Shown here: positions 55,121-63,948 of the stretch, piece after piece
Layout of the letters: every line of letters starts with the position of its first letter
Position numbering within the stretch: position 1 is the first letter of the stretch
Assembly (NCBI RefSeq): GCF_000721175.1
Contig: NZ_JOEZ01000011.1
Coordinates: forward strand, 1-64,000
Length of the DNA: 64,000 nucleotides
Source of the DNA: Streptomyces anulatus
Lineage (GTDB): Bacteria; Actinomycetota; Actinomycetes; Streptomycetales; Streptomycetaceae
Reading direction: 5' to 3'
The notes under the pieces: model-generated
The model's database searches: none
Seen by the model: only the letters and a program-made list of their open reading frames with translations
What the model was told of the DNA's origin: nothing
Program-made: the position numbers and the translations under genes

Positions 55121-55687
55121 ATGCAACGAGGACTCGCACACGCGCTGGCGTGGTCGCTCGCCACCGGCGCGGCGGTCACGCTCTCGTGGTGGGGTGTGCA
55201 CACGGTCATGACGGGGACGGCGTACGACCCGCCCCGGGCCGTGCCGGTCTCGGTGGGCGCGGGGCCTCCTCAGCGCATCGGGCAGAGCACCGGGGCGCCC
55301 CTCGTCTCCTCGACGCACCGGACGTCGCCCTCGCCTTCCGCCTCGGCCTCCGCCTCGCCGGGCACCGGCGGCGCGCGCCCGTCCCCGTCGGCCCCGCGCC
55401 CCTCCCGTACGCCGTCGACCGCCCCGGCGAAGCCGCCCGCGCCGTCGGCTTCGGGCGAGGTGAAGAGCTATCGCACCGACGGCGGCCGGGTCGTGTTCGA
55501 GCTCGGCGCGGACTCGGCGAAGCTCGTCTCGGCGACTCCGGGGCCGGGCTGGTCGATGCAGGTGTGGACGAACGACGCCTGGATCCGGGTGGACTTCAGC
55601 GACGGGGGCGGGGCGGACGGGAAGACGTACTCGGTGTTCTGCACGTGGAACGGGACGCCGCCGACCGTGCAGGTCGTCGAACCGTAG
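55121..55687 (+). CDS. Exported or membrane-anchored proline/serine-rich protein
   Basis: The 188-aa protein has a signal peptide or anchor at residues ~5-30 (LAWSLATGAAVTLSWWGVHTVM), a Ser/Pro/Thr-rich linker (~55-110) and a small C-terminal domain (SYRTDGGRVVFELGADSAKLVSATPGPGWSMQVW... FCTWNG). Common streptomycete protein of unknown function. ATG 55112 is an alternative start. It is divergent from the two-component genes and may be their target. Confidence 0.7.
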   Translation: MQRGLAHALAWSLATGAAVTLSWWGVHTVMTGTAYDPPRAVPVSVGAGPPQRIGQSTGAPLVSSTHRTSPSPSASASASPGTGGARPSPSAPRPSRTPSTAPAKPPAPSASGEVKSYRTDGGRVVFELGADSAKLVSATPGPGWSMQVWTNDAWIRVDFSDGGGADGKTYSVFCTWNGTPPTVQVVEP

Positions 55688-55693
55688 ACGTGA

Positions 55694-56644
55694 TCAGGGG
55701 TTCTCGAAGACGGACGGCGGCGGCGCGGGGGACGGCTCGGCCACGGCGTCGGTGACGACGGCCGCGCCGCCGGTGAAGTCGGTGAGCGCACGGCCGTGTT
55801 CGACGCGGCCGGGGTGCGGGTCGCTCGCCACCCGCCGGGTGAACTCCGCGACCGGGAGCGGCAGGGCCGAGGCGAGCAGGACCGCGTTGCCGAAGCGGCG
55901 GCCCCGCCACACCACCGGGTCGGCGGCCAGGGCCAGTTCGGGGAAGACGGCGGCGGCGGTGGCGACCTGGCCGCGCAGATGGGCGAGCGGAGGGCCGTCG
56001 GCGAGGTTGGCCGCGTACCGCCCTTCGGGCTTCAGAACCCGGCGGACCTCGGTGAGGAACTCGGCCGAGGTGAGGTGCGCGGGGGTGCGGGCCCCGCTGA
56101 ACACGTCCGCGATGACCAGATCCGCCCAGCCGTCCGGGAACCTGCCGAGTCCTTCGCGGGCGTCGGTCGCCCGGACCCGGACGCGGGCCTGGGGGTCCAG
56201 CGGGAGGTGGTCGCGGACGAACTGCACGAGGGGCGCGTCGAGTTCGACGATCTGCTGGGTGGAGCGGGGGCGGGTCGCGGCGGTGTACCGGGCGAGGGTG
56301 AAAGCGCCGCCGCCCAGGTGCAGGACGTGCAGCGGCCGGAGCGGAAGTGCGGCGAGGTCGATGACGTGGCCGAGACGGCGCTGGTACGCGAAGATGAGGT
56401 GCGTGGGGTCGTCGAGGTCCACGTGGGACTGCGGGGCGCCGTCGATCAGGAGCGTCCAGCCCTGCGGGCGCTCCCGGTCGGGTATGAGCTCGGCGAGACC
56501 GCCGCCGACCGACCGGGAGACCGGCTCGCGCTCGGCCCGCCCGGAGCCCCGGCGTTCCCCGCGCCCCTTCGCCCTGGCGCCGCCGGCCCTGTCCTTGTCC
56601 GCCGCTTTGCTCCTGCCGCGGGCCGGCGCTCCTCGACGTGCCAC
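55694..56644 (-). CDS. Spermidine-synthase-like methyltransferase-fold protein
   Basis: The 316-aa protein has a polar, Arg-rich N-terminus (~50 aa) and a spermidine-synthase fold: WTLLIDGAPQSHVDLDDP, VLHLGGGAFTLARY (glycine loop), IVELDAPLVQFVRD, VRATDAREGLGRFPDGWADLVIADVFSGARTPAHLTSAEF and GRYAANLADGPPLAHLRGQ. The Asp/Tyr positions of true polyamine transfer are only partly kept, so the substrate is uncertain. GTG 56644 with AAGGA upstream; ATG 56713 is possible. Convergent with the Pro-rich gene (6 nt). Confidence 0.85.
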   Translation of the reverse strand: MARRGAPARGRSKAADKDRAGGARAKGRGERRGSGRAEREPVSRSVGGGLAELIPDRERPQGWTLLIDGAPQSHVDLDDPTHLIFAYQRRLGHVIDLAALPLRPLHVLHLGGGAFTLARYTAATRPRSTQQIVELDAPLVQFVRDHLPLDPQARVRVRATDAREGLGRFPDGWADLVIADVFSGARTPAHLTSAEFLTEVRRVLKPEGRYAANLADGPPLAHLRGQVATAAAVFPELALAADPVVWRGRRFGNAVLLASALPLPVAEFTRRVASDPHPGRVEHGRALTDFTGGAAVVTDAVAEPSPAPPPSVFENP

Positions 56645-56720
56645 GTTTGCTGGTCCTTGCTGGTGGGGGCCCGGGTCGCCGGCCGCGGCGGAGCGTTCCG
56701 CCCGTCCGGCCATTATGGGC

Positions 56721-57200
56721 TCAGCGGCAGTTGTCGGCCGCCTCGATCAGCCGGGCGGCCTGGTCGAGGGCGGCACGGAGCACGGCCGGATCGGTGACCG
56801 GGGCGTCGGCGGCGGGCGGGAGCAGCCAGCCGGAGCCGGAGACGGGCGGCTCGGCGGGGATGCGCAGCCCGCGCCCGTCGGTCCTCGTACAGGCGCTGCC
56901 GGGTACGTCCCAGCCATCGGCGGTGCCCGGCGGCACGAGGAAGCCGAGGGTGTCGCAGGCGCCGTCGTGCAGGACCGGGCCGACGGCTTCCTGGTCCCGT
57001 CCCCGGCGGAGGATGTCGACGGCCTCCAGGCCCTGCCGCGCCGGCACCGTGACGAGGTCGCAGGATCTGTCCGCCGTCGGGCCGGTCGAGGCTGTCGGAT
57101 CGGCCGGGGCCGCCAGACCGGTCGGGGCCGTCGGTTTCGTCGCGGTCGTCCGTGAGCCGGTCTCCCTGCCGAGATGCAACAAGGGAACCCCTCCTCTCAT
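56721..57200 (-). CDS. Conserved hypothetical protein
   Basis: The 159-aa protein has MRGGVPLLHLGRETGSRT, a Thr/Ala/Pro spacer, and ILRRGRDQEAVGPVLHDGACDTLGFLVPPG. One Cys pair (SCDLV, ACDTLGF) and GSACTR could form disulfides, but no signal peptide is visible. The XRE regulator is divergent. ATG 57200 is chosen; a GTG at 57218 is in frame. Confidence 0.65.
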   Translation of the reverse strand: MRGGVPLLHLGRETGSRTTATKPTAPTGLAAPADPTASTGPTADRSCDLVTVPARQGLEAVDILRRGRDQEAVGPVLHDGACDTLGFLVPPGTADGWDVPGSACTRTDGRGLRIPAEPPVSGSGWLLPPAADAPVTDPAVLRAALDQAARLIEAADNCR

Positions 57201-57341
57201 CGCCGAACGGAGCCACACTCCGTCTCCGCATGGACCAACGCCGGGGGTGCGTCAAGGGCTACGGGCCCACACCGCCGCAAAGGGTGGCAGTTCATGGCGG
57301 ATCGGGGGTGGAATGCCCCTTTTGCAGGGAAACGCTCCGTG

Positions 57342-57355
57342 TGTGACCCGTCACA
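57342..57355. promoter_or_regulatory. Palindrome TGTGAC-CC-GTCACA upstream of the XRE regulator
   Basis: Perfect 6-bp arms with a 2-nt spacer, 71 nt before the regulator start. The spacer is too short for a classical CRP site; could be an autoregulatory operator. Confidence 0.35.
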
Positions 57356-57425
57356 ACAGGTACGTTCTTGCTCCGCCGGGACACCGGGAACCACACATCC
57401 CGGCCGCACCAGAGAGGGGCCGGCC

Positions 57426-58835
57426 ATGGTGTCGACAGCGGCAGTTCCCAACCTCGTCTTCCGTCAGCTGCGCGGACAGCGCTCCGCCGGGGAGTTCGCG
57501 GCGGCCGTGCGCAGAGCGGCACGGGAGATCGGGGAGCAGGTCGCGTGCGACGCCCGGTACATCGGGCGGGTGGAGTCAGGGGAGATCCGCTGCCCCAACT
57601 ACGCCTACGAGCGCGTCTTCCTGCACATGTTCCCCGGGGCGTCCCTGGCCGATCTGGGGTTCTCGGCCCGCGAGAGCGTACGGGGGCGGGGCGCCCGGGT
57701 CGTGTCCGAACCGGCGCCCGTGGCCGCCCCTTTCCCGCCCGGCCCCGGCCTCCACCGCGACACCGAAACCGACGACATCCCCGAGGAGAGCGACGTGCTG
57801 CGTCGCGTGTTCATGACCAGCGGCACCGCCACGGTGGCGGCCGCTTCCCTGGGTCTCGGCGGGGCACCCGCCTCCGCCGCCCGGGTCTCTCTGCCCGCGC
57901 AGCGCCGGGTCGGCGAGGCGGAGGTGAGCGCCGTCGAGAAGGCCGTACGGCAGATCCGGCTGCTGGACGACCGGCACGGCGCGGACGGGCTCTACCAGCG
58001 GGCCGCGCAGCCGCTGCGCGCGGCGTACGAGCTGCTGGACGCCGGGACCACCGCACGGCGCGCCACCTCGGACCGGCTGCACTCGGGCGCGGGCGAGCTG
58101 GCCGTCTCGGTGGGCTGGCTGGCCCACGACTCGGGCCGCTTCGCCGACGCCCGCTCGCACTACGCGGAGGCGCTGGCCACGGCGCGGCTGGCCGGGGACG
58201 CGGGTCTCGAGGCGCACGCGTTCTGCAACACGTCGTTCCTGGCCCGGGACGCGGGCCGGCCCCGGGAGGCGGTACGGGCGGCGGAGGCCGGCCGGCGGGC
58301 CGCCCGCACGCTGGGGTCGCCCCGGCTGCTGGCACTGCTCGCGCTGCGGGAGGCGGGGGGCCGGGCGGGACTCGGTGACCGTACGGGGTGCGACCGGGCG
58401 ATCGGGCGGGCCCGGGCGGCGTTCGAACGGGGGCCGGCGGCGGGTGATCCGGAGTGGATGAGCTTCTTCCAGGAGGCGGAGCTGGAGCTGCTGGAGGCGC
58501 AGTGCTGGTCGGCGCTGGGCGACTGGCCCCGGGCGACGCGGCACGGGCGGCGGGCGACGGCGCTCCAGGACCCGCACTTCACCCGGAACCTGGCGCTGTA
58601 CCGGACCCAGCTGACGGGGGACCTGGCGCGGGCGGGGCGGGTGGACGAGGCGGCGGCGACGGGGCACCAGGTGCTGGACCTGCTGAACCGGGTCCAGTCC
58701 TCACGGATCCGGGGGATGCTGGCGGGGGCGGCGCGCGTGCTGGAATCCCGGTCCGGGGCGACCCCGGTGGCCGACTTCCTGACCCGCCACCGATCCAGCC
58801 CGCCCGGGCCGCCGCCCAGCCCGTCCGGCGTTTGA
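57426..58835 (+). CDS. XRE-like N-terminal domain and TPR-like helical regulator
   Basis: The 469-aa protein starts with an XRE-type region (residues ~8-75: LRGQRSAGEFAAAVRRAAREIGEQVACDARYIGRVESGEIRCPNYAYERVF). A Gly/Pro spacer follows, then a stretch resembling MTSGTATVAAASLGLGG, and a long array of alpha-helical TPR-like repeats (LLDDRHGADGLYQRAAQPLRAAYELL... HYAEALATARLAGDAGLEAHAFCNTSFLARDAGRPREAV). Similar actinobacterial proteins control sporulation or antibiotics. The last ~15 residues (SSPPGPPPSPSGV) come from the repeat array that begins at 58819, so the original C-terminus may have been shorter. Confidence 0.85.
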   Translation: MVSTAAVPNLVFRQLRGQRSAGEFAAAVRRAAREIGEQVACDARYIGRVESGEIRCPNYAYERVFLHMFPGASLADLGFSARESVRGRGARVVSEPAPVAAPFPPGPGLHRDTETDDIPEESDVLRRVFMTSGTATVAAASLGLGGAPASAARVSLPAQRRVGEAEVSAVEKAVRQIRLLDDRHGADGLYQRAAQPLRAAYELLDAGTTARRATSDRLHSGAGELAVSVGWLAHDSGRFADARSHYAEALATARLAGDAGLEAHAFCNTSFLARDAGRPREAVRAAEAGRRAARTLGSPRLLALLALREAGGRAGLGDRTGCDRAIGRARAAFERGPAAGDPEWMSFFQEAELELLEAQCWSALGDWPRATRHGRRATALQDPHFTRNLALYRTQLTGDLARAGRVDEAAATGHQVLDLLNRVQSSRIRGMLAGAARVLESRSGATPVADFLTRHRSSPPGPPPSPSGV

Positions 58836-59290
58836 GGACGGAACCGGTGAGCACGTTCCCGGATCGCGCGAACCCGGCCTGCCCGGGCCCACCTCCCAGC
58901 CCGTCCGGCGTTTGAGGACGGAAGCGTGCAGCACGTTCCCGGGTGCGGATCAGGTCCTCCCGCGCCACGGGGTCCGTGAAGGGCTCGCCCCCACCGGCCG
59001 AAGGGTTCCGTCCTCAAACGCCGGACGGGCTTGAGTGGGTCCAGGTGCCCGCGCTCAAGCGTCGGACAGGATTGGGTGGGCCAGGGCGACCGCCCTCAAA
59101 CGCCGGACGGGCTTGGGCGGGCCGCGGTTCCGCCCTCAAGCGTCCGGCGGGCTTGGGCGGGCCGCGGTGACCGCCCTCAAGCGTCCGGCGGGCTTGGGTG
59201 GGCCGCGGTGACCGCCCTCAAGCGTCCGGCGGGCTTGGGTGGGCCGGGGCGACCGCCCTCAAACGCCGGACGGGCTTGGGTGGGCGCGGG
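58819..59290. repeat. Repeat array: two inverted and about seven tandem copies of an intergenic element
   Basis: The core CCGTCCGGCGTTTGAGGAC occurs at 58821-58839 and 58901-58919, 80 bp apart. From 59010 its reverse complement recurs as GCCCTCAA[AG]CG... at about 59010, 59053, 59092, 59132, 59173, 59214 and 59255, i.e. every ~41 bp, each followed by GGCTTGGG[CT]GGG. The first copy supplies the stop region of the XRE gene and the array ends just before the histidine phosphatase stop (59303). There are no unique spacers, so it is not CRISPR. Confidence 0.9.
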
Positions 59291-59302
59291 CTGCCCGCAG
59301 GG

Positions 59303-59899
59303 TCACCGCTCCAGGTGCCCCGTGTCGTTCCAGCGTTCCACGGCCGGCAGGCCGTACGCCCAGCCCAGGACCGACAGTGACGTCGGCTCCAGACGGATGC
59401 GGGCGCCGAAGGACAGGTCCTCACCCAGCCACCGCGCCCCCAGGGCCCGCAGGATGTGGCCGTGGGCGAAGACCAGGACGTCCCGGTCCGCCGAGCGCGC
59501 CCAGGAGACGATCTCGTCCGCGCGGGCGGTGACGTCGGCGACGGACTCCCCGTCCGGGACCCCGTCGCGCCAGATCAGCCAGTCCGGCCGGTCCGCCTTG
59601 ATCTGCGCCGGGGTCAGCCCCTCGTACGCCCCGTAGTCCCACTCCATCAGCGCGTCCCACGGCTCGGCCCGCTTCCCGAAGCCGGCGAGCTCACAGGTCT
59701 CCGCGGCCCGGACGAGAGGGCTGGTGCGGACCTCGACGCCGGGCAGCCCCGCCCAGGGCGCCCGGTGCAACCGCTCGCCGAGCAGTTTCGCGCCCTCGCG
59801 CCCGGTGTCCAGGAGCGGGATGTCCGTCCTGCCGGTGTGGTTACCCCGGACCGACCACTGGGTCTGGCCGTGCCGGGCGAGCAGGATGCGCGGTGCCAT
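59303..59899 (-). CDS. Histidine phosphatase (RHG family)
   Basis: The 198-aa protein has the RHG catalytic motif [11 protein letters not shown] (His10-like, phosphorylated), [27 protein letters not shown] and [15 protein letters not shown] (second His). This is the phosphoglycerate-mutase-like phosphatase fold; the substrate is unknown. Start ATG 59899. Its 3' side faces the repeat array. Confidence 0.93.
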   Translation of the reverse strand: MAPRILLARHGQTQWSVRGNHTGRTDIPLLDTGREGAKLLGERLHRAPWAGLPGVEVRTSPLVRAAETCELAGFGKRAEPWDALMEWDYGAYEGLTPAQIKADRPDWLIWRDGVPDGESVADVTARADEIVSWARSADRDVLVFAHGHILRALGARWLGEDLSFGARIRLEPTSLSVLGWAYGLPAVERWNDTGHLER

Positions 59900-60149
59900 G
59901 ACGGCTCTCCCTGAAACGCTGGAACGCTGGTGATAGGCCTTCCATCATCCCGTACCGGGCGGAAGGGCAACCTCCGGGGCCGTGCGGGCGTCCCTCCCTG
60001 AGCAGCCACCCGCCGACCGCTCGGACCACGGCGGGGACCACTGCGTACGGGATGTCCGGAAGAGGACCCCCCGGGGGAATCGGCGGCACGGTGCCGCCGT
60101 ACGGTTGAACGCTCGCCGTCGGCCGCATGAACATGGGGAGAGCTACCGG

Positions 60150-61163
60150 ATGCCGCACGCCACCGCGCCGCCCGTGTCCGGTCATCGGCCCCGCTGGTGG
60201 ACGGAACTGCCTCTCATCGCGGTGGTGTACGCGCTGTATTCGGCGGGCCGGCTCCTGGTGCGCGGCGACGTGTCGACCGCGGTCGACCACGGCCTGGCGA
60301 TCCTGCGGCTGGAGCAGGCGCTGTACCTGAACGCCGAGCATCCGCTGAACCGTCTCTTCACCAGCACCCCGTCGCTCGGCATACCCGCCGACTTCGCCTA
60401 CGCGTCCCTGCACTACCTGGTCACCCCGGCCGTCCTCATATGGATGTTCCGGCGCAGATCGTCGGCGTACCGGGCGGCCCGGGTCTGGCTGATGAACTCC
60501 ACGCTGCTGGGGCTGGCCGGCTTCACGCTGATGCCGACCTGTCCGCCCCGGCTGCTGGACGCGAGCCACGGCTTCGTCGACACGATGGCGCAGTACAGCG
60601 GTTACGGCTGGTGGGGCGCGGGGGCGAGCGCCCCGCGCGGGCTGAGCGGGATGACCAACCAGTACGCGGCGATGCCCAGCCTGCACGTCGGATGGTCTCT
60701 CTGGTGCGGGATCCTGCTGTGGCGGCACGGCCGCCATCCCCTCGTCCGGGCGGCGGGCGTCGCCTATCCGCTGATCACCACGATCGTCGTGATGGGCACC
60801 GCCAACCACTACTTCCTGGACGCCGTCGCGGGCGCCGCGGTGATGGGGGTCGGGGCCCTGTTGGTCAGGCCCGTCATGCGGCTGGCGGACCGGTTCAAGG
60901 TGTGGGCCGGGGCCCGGATCGCCGGCCCGGTCGCGGCGCTGTCCGGCGACCGGTTCCGGAGCGGCCGGGGCTCCGCTCCCGAGGACGTTCCGGCGACTGT
61001 GTCCCCGAATGTCAGTGCCGGGTGCAAGACTTCCCCGGGTGAGCGAATCCCCGGCCAGCGGACCACCTCCGCAGATCCCCCCGGCACGGCAGTCGGCGGC
61101 CCCGGCGCCAGAGACGCCGCCGACGCGGCCGCGAGCGACGACGCTCCGGCAGCGGCTCGCTGA
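60150..61163 (+). CDS. PAP2/inositol phosphoryl transferase-like membrane protein
   Basis: The 337-aa protein has about six TM segments and the PAP2-type active site AAMPSLHVGWSLW and a later NHYFLDAVAGA (His-Asp). These resemble AUR1/inositol phosphotransferase-like members that transfer phospho-head groups in lipids. The last ~70 residues are Pro/Ala/Gly-rich and overlap the nuclease gene by 125 nt in another frame. ATG 60150 with GGGGAG 10 nt upstream. Confidence 0.85.
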   Translation: MPHATAPPVSGHRPRWWTELPLIAVVYALYSAGRLLVRGDVSTAVDHGLAILRLEQALYLNAEHPLNRLFTSTPSLGIPADFAYASLHYLVTPAVLIWMFRRRSSAYRAARVWLMNSTLLGLAGFTLMPTCPPRLLDASHGFVDTMAQYSGYGWWGAGASAPRGLSGMTNQYAAMPSLHVGWSLWCGILLWRHGRHPLVRAAGVAYPLITTIVVMGTANHYFLDAVAGAAVMGVGALLVRPVMRLADRFKVWAGARIAGPVAALSGDRFRSGRGSAPEDVPATVSPNVSAGCKTSPGERIPGQRTTSADPPGTAVGGPGARDAADAAASDDAPAAAR

Positions 61164-62280
61164 GCTGCGCGGCCCCTCCGTCGCACCGCATCCGCTCGAC
61201 GCCCGCGCGCTGGCCGCCCTCGCCGCCAATCCCGGCTGCAAGCGGCGTGCTCTGCTCGACGGTGCCGGGGTGGACAAAGGCGTGCTGGCCACCGCGCTCG
61301 GCTCCCCCGCCCCCTTCGGGCAGTCCCAGTTCGCCTTCATGCGGGGCAACGCGTTCGAGGCGAAGGTCAAGGCCGACGGCGGCGCCGAGCTGCTGCGCCT
61401 GCTGTACGAGCGGCTCGGCGGCGGTGCTCCGCCGCCGGCCGGGGACGCCGCCACGCCCGATCTGAGCGCTGCCGGTCCCGAGGGCCGGGCCGCGCGCACC
61501 GCGCTGGCTCTGCGGGAGGCCACGGCTGCGGGCGGTTGGGCGCTGCTGGACCACCCGATGCTGGCCCTGGAGGTGGCGGGCTCCCCCGCCTATCTGGAGC
61601 CCGACGCCGTGGTGGTGCACCCCGACGGCCGGTGGACGGTCGTCGAGATCAAGTCGTTCCCGATGATCGACGCCTCGGCCGACGCGTCGAAGGTCGGCGC
61701 CGCCGCCCGGCAGGCCGCGGTGTACGTGCTGGCACTGGAGCGGGTCGCGGCGGTGACCGAGGGCGCGGAGGTCGGGCACCGGGTGCTGCTGGTCTGCCCC
61801 AAGGACTTCTCGAACCTGCCGACCGCCTCCGTCGTGGACGTACGCAAGCAGCGTGCCGTGACCCGTCGGCAGCTGACCCGGCTGACGCGCGTCGAGGACA
61901 TCGCGGCGGCGCTGCCGGAGGGGACGACGTTCGACCCGGCGTGCCCGCCCGAGGAGCTGGACGCCGCCGTGGCGGCGGTGCCCCCGGCCTACGCCCCGGA
62001 GTGCCTGGCCGCGTGTGAGCTGGCCTTCCACTGCCGGTCGAAGTCGCGGGCCGAGGGGGCGGTGGAGGCGCTGGGCCGCGGTGTGCGCGGTGAGCTGGGC
62101 GGGCTGACCACGGTGGCCGGGGTGCTGGCCGCCGCCGCGGGCAAGGAGGGCGATCCCGCCGATCCGACGGTCGCCGCGCTGCGCCGGGCCGCCGCCCTGC
62201 GTGCCGAGGCGCTGGAGAGCGCCGCCGTCCTGCGCGCCGGGGCACCGGAGGGTCTGGACGGGGTGGCCGCATGTCGCTGA
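61039..62280 (+). CDS. Cas4/AddB/Dna2-like Fe-S PD-(D/E)XK nuclease
   Basis: The 413-aa protein carries the complete RecB-type nuclease motif set: RGNAFE (102-107), Asp189 in LEPDAVVVH, Glu203-x-Lys205 in VVEIKSF, and Gln225-x3-Tyr229 in ARQAAVYVL. Cys67 (NPGCKRR) and Cys322, Cys326, Cys332 (ECLAACELAFHC) are in the one-plus-three arrangement of Cas4, AddB and Dna2 that ligates a 4Fe-4S cluster. It probably degrades or processes single-stranded DNA. GTG 61039 is the only good start before the domain and overlaps the PAP2 gene by 125 nt. The stop overlaps the next gene by 10 nt, so they form an operon. Not linked to CRISPR here. Confidence 0.85.
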   Translation: MSESPASGPPPQIPPARQSAAPAPETPPTRPRATTLRQRLAELRGPSVAPHPLDARALAALAANPGCKRRALLDGAGVDKGVLATALGSPAPFGQSQFAFMRGNAFEAKVKADGGAELLRLLYERLGGGAPPPAGDAATPDLSAAGPEGRAARTALALREATAAGGWALLDHPMLALEVAGSPAYLEPDAVVVHPDGRWTVVEIKSFPMIDASADASKVGAAARQAAVYVLALERVAAVTEGAEVGHRVLLVCPKDFSNLPTASVVDVRKQRAVTRRQLTRLTRVEDIAAALPEGTTFDPACPPEELDAAVAAVPPAYAPECLAACELAFHCRSKSRAEGAVEALGRGVRGELGGLTTVAGVLAAAAGKEGDPADPTVAALRRAAALRAEALESAAVLRAGAPEGLDGVAACR

Positions 62281-63887
62281 TCACCACCCTGGCCCGGCTG
62301 GAGGCCGTCGACACCGGCCGCGCCCAGCCGCTGGCCACCGTCCGGCACCGTCATCTCACCGACCGGCCACTGGTGCTGGTGCCGCTGACCACCGCCGGTG
62401 AGGCCGGGGCCCCGCTCGGGGCGCTGGTCGGCACGGACCGGAAGGCGCCCCGTCTGCTGGCCGTCGCCCAGCCGCGCGACCGTGACCTGCGGTTCGCGTT
62501 CCTCGCCGAGCTGGCCGAGGCCGTCCTGCCGCACATCGAGGCGTACACGGACGTCGTCGAGCCCGCCGAGCGCAACGAGACCGACCCGGCGACCGGCAGG
62601 AAGAACAAGGTCGAGGTCGAGCTGTGCACGGACGCCGCCCAGCTGATCGTGCCGAGCCGGGCGGGCGTCGAGTTCGTCCGGCTGCTGGGCCGGTCCATGC
62701 GGTTCCGCCGTACCGCCGAGGACGATCCGGACACCCCTTATCCGGCCCCGGCGCGGGTACCGCTGCTCGGCCGCTGGCTGACGCACTACGGGGAGCGGGC
62801 CCGGGTGCCCGGCTCCTCGCTGCTGCCGGCTGTCACGGATCTGCTGAACCGGCACTGGGCGACCGGGCAGAGCAGCCTGGAGGACCAGCATCTGGGCGCG
62901 CTGCTGGCCTGGATCGACCCGCCGGCCGGCTCCTCGGGGGCCGAGGCGGCGCTCCGGGCCGAGCTGGCCCGGGACGGGGAGGGCCAGTTGCTGTGTCCGC
63001 CAGCGGGTCCGGCCACCGACCCGGACTTCGACAACCGTCTCCTCGCCCCGGCGATCGAACGGTACGACCGGGCGCGCACGGCGTTCGCGTCCGCCGAGGA
63101 CGGCCTCGCGGCGGATGCCCGCCTCGGTGAGCTGAGCGACGCCGAGCGGGAGATCCGTTCCCTGCTGGCGAAGGTGATGCTGCCGACCTGGGATGCGGTC
63201 TGGCGGGGTCTCGACCTGCTGCGGGAGCTGCCCGAGGGGTCCCGGGCCGAGGACCGCTGGACCCGGGACCGGTGGTCGTTCACCGCGCACCGGGACCGGG
63301 TGCGCTCGGGCGAGCCGCCGCAGCCGCGCCGCGACGACGCGGTGACGGCGGCCCAGAAGCTGGCCTCCCGGGAGACCGCCCAGGCCCAGCTGGAGGCGCA
63401 GGAGGCGCTGGACGATCCGCTGGTGCTGGCGGGGCGGCGGCTGGCGGGCGAGGCGTTCCTCGCCACGGTGACCGAGGTGGAGATGGCGTACACCGAGTCC
63501 AAGCGGCCCTCCCCGCGCCCCCTGGTCACCGTCCGCACGGACGAGCGCCCGCATCTGGGCGAGCGGACGAGGGTCTACCGCTCGTCGGACGGGAAACCGC
63601 AGACGGCGGAGTTCGTGGCGTACGCGCAGGACCCGCCCCAGGACGGGGAGATCCTGCTGGTGCTGCGGATCCTGGACCGGATGGGCCGGGGCAGGGAGCC
63701 CGGGCCCGGTTCGGTGCCGGAGCCCGGGGAGCGGATCACCTGGACCCTGTTCGAGCACGACCAGCGCGGCGGCCCGAAGCTGCCGGACCCGGAGGAGACG
63801 CCGTGGACCCATGGCGGCCCGCCGGGCGCGGACGCCGCGACGCGCGCGGAGCGACCCGACCCCGTGACCCCGGAGGACCTGCTGTGA
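62271..63887 (+). CDS. Unknown protein of the nuclease operon
   Basis: The 538-aa protein begins MSLITTLARLEAVDTGRAQPL. I recognise no family. Features: an N-terminal beta-rich part (HRHLTDRPLVLVPLTTAGEAGAPLGALVG), a middle with VELCTDAAQLIVPSRAGVEFVRLLGRSM and a gap of acidic helices (EREIRSLLAKVMLPTWDAVWRGLDLL), a charged coil (RDDAVTAAQKLASRETAQAQLEAQEAL), and a C-terminal part with ITWTLFEHDQRGGPKLPD. No catalytic motif, membrane segment or signal seen. Overlaps the nuclease stop by 10 nt and precedes the third gene, so it is probably a partner in the same complex. Confidence 0.8.
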   Translation: MSLITTLARLEAVDTGRAQPLATVRHRHLTDRPLVLVPLTTAGEAGAPLGALVGTDRKAPRLLAVAQPRDRDLRFAFLAELAEAVLPHIEAYTDVVEPAERNETDPATGRKNKVEVELCTDAAQLIVPSRAGVEFVRLLGRSMRFRRTAEDDPDTPYPAPARVPLLGRWLTHYGERARVPGSSLLPAVTDLLNRHWATGQSSLEDQHLGALLAWIDPPAGSSGAEAALRAELARDGEGQLLCPPAGPATDPDFDNRLLAPAIERYDRARTAFASAEDGLAADARLGELSDAEREIRSLLAKVMLPTWDAVWRGLDLLRELPEGSRAEDRWTRDRWSFTAHRDRVRSGEPPQPRRDDAVTAAQKLASRETAQAQLEAQEALDDPLVLAGRRLAGEAFLATVTEVEMAYTESKRPSPRPLVTVRTDERPHLGERTRVYRSSDGKPQTAEFVAYAQDPPQDGEILLVLRILDRMGRGREPGPGSVPEPGERITWTLFEHDQRGGPKLPDPEETPWTHGGPPGADAATRAERPDPVTPEDLL

Positions 63888-63948
63888 TCCCGACCCACGT
63901 CGCCACGGAGGGACCGCTGTGACGACCGGCCACCTGGGAGGACCCGCC

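Noticed and set aside
57342..57355. CRP binding site
   Set aside because: Half-sites TGTGA/TCACA are present but the spacer is 4 bp, not the usual 6; listed only as a palindrome.
59010..59290. Possible CRISPR array
   Set aside because: The whole 41-bp unit is repeated, so there are no unique spacers; no cas genes nearby. The Cas4-like nuclease at 61 kb is not linked to it.
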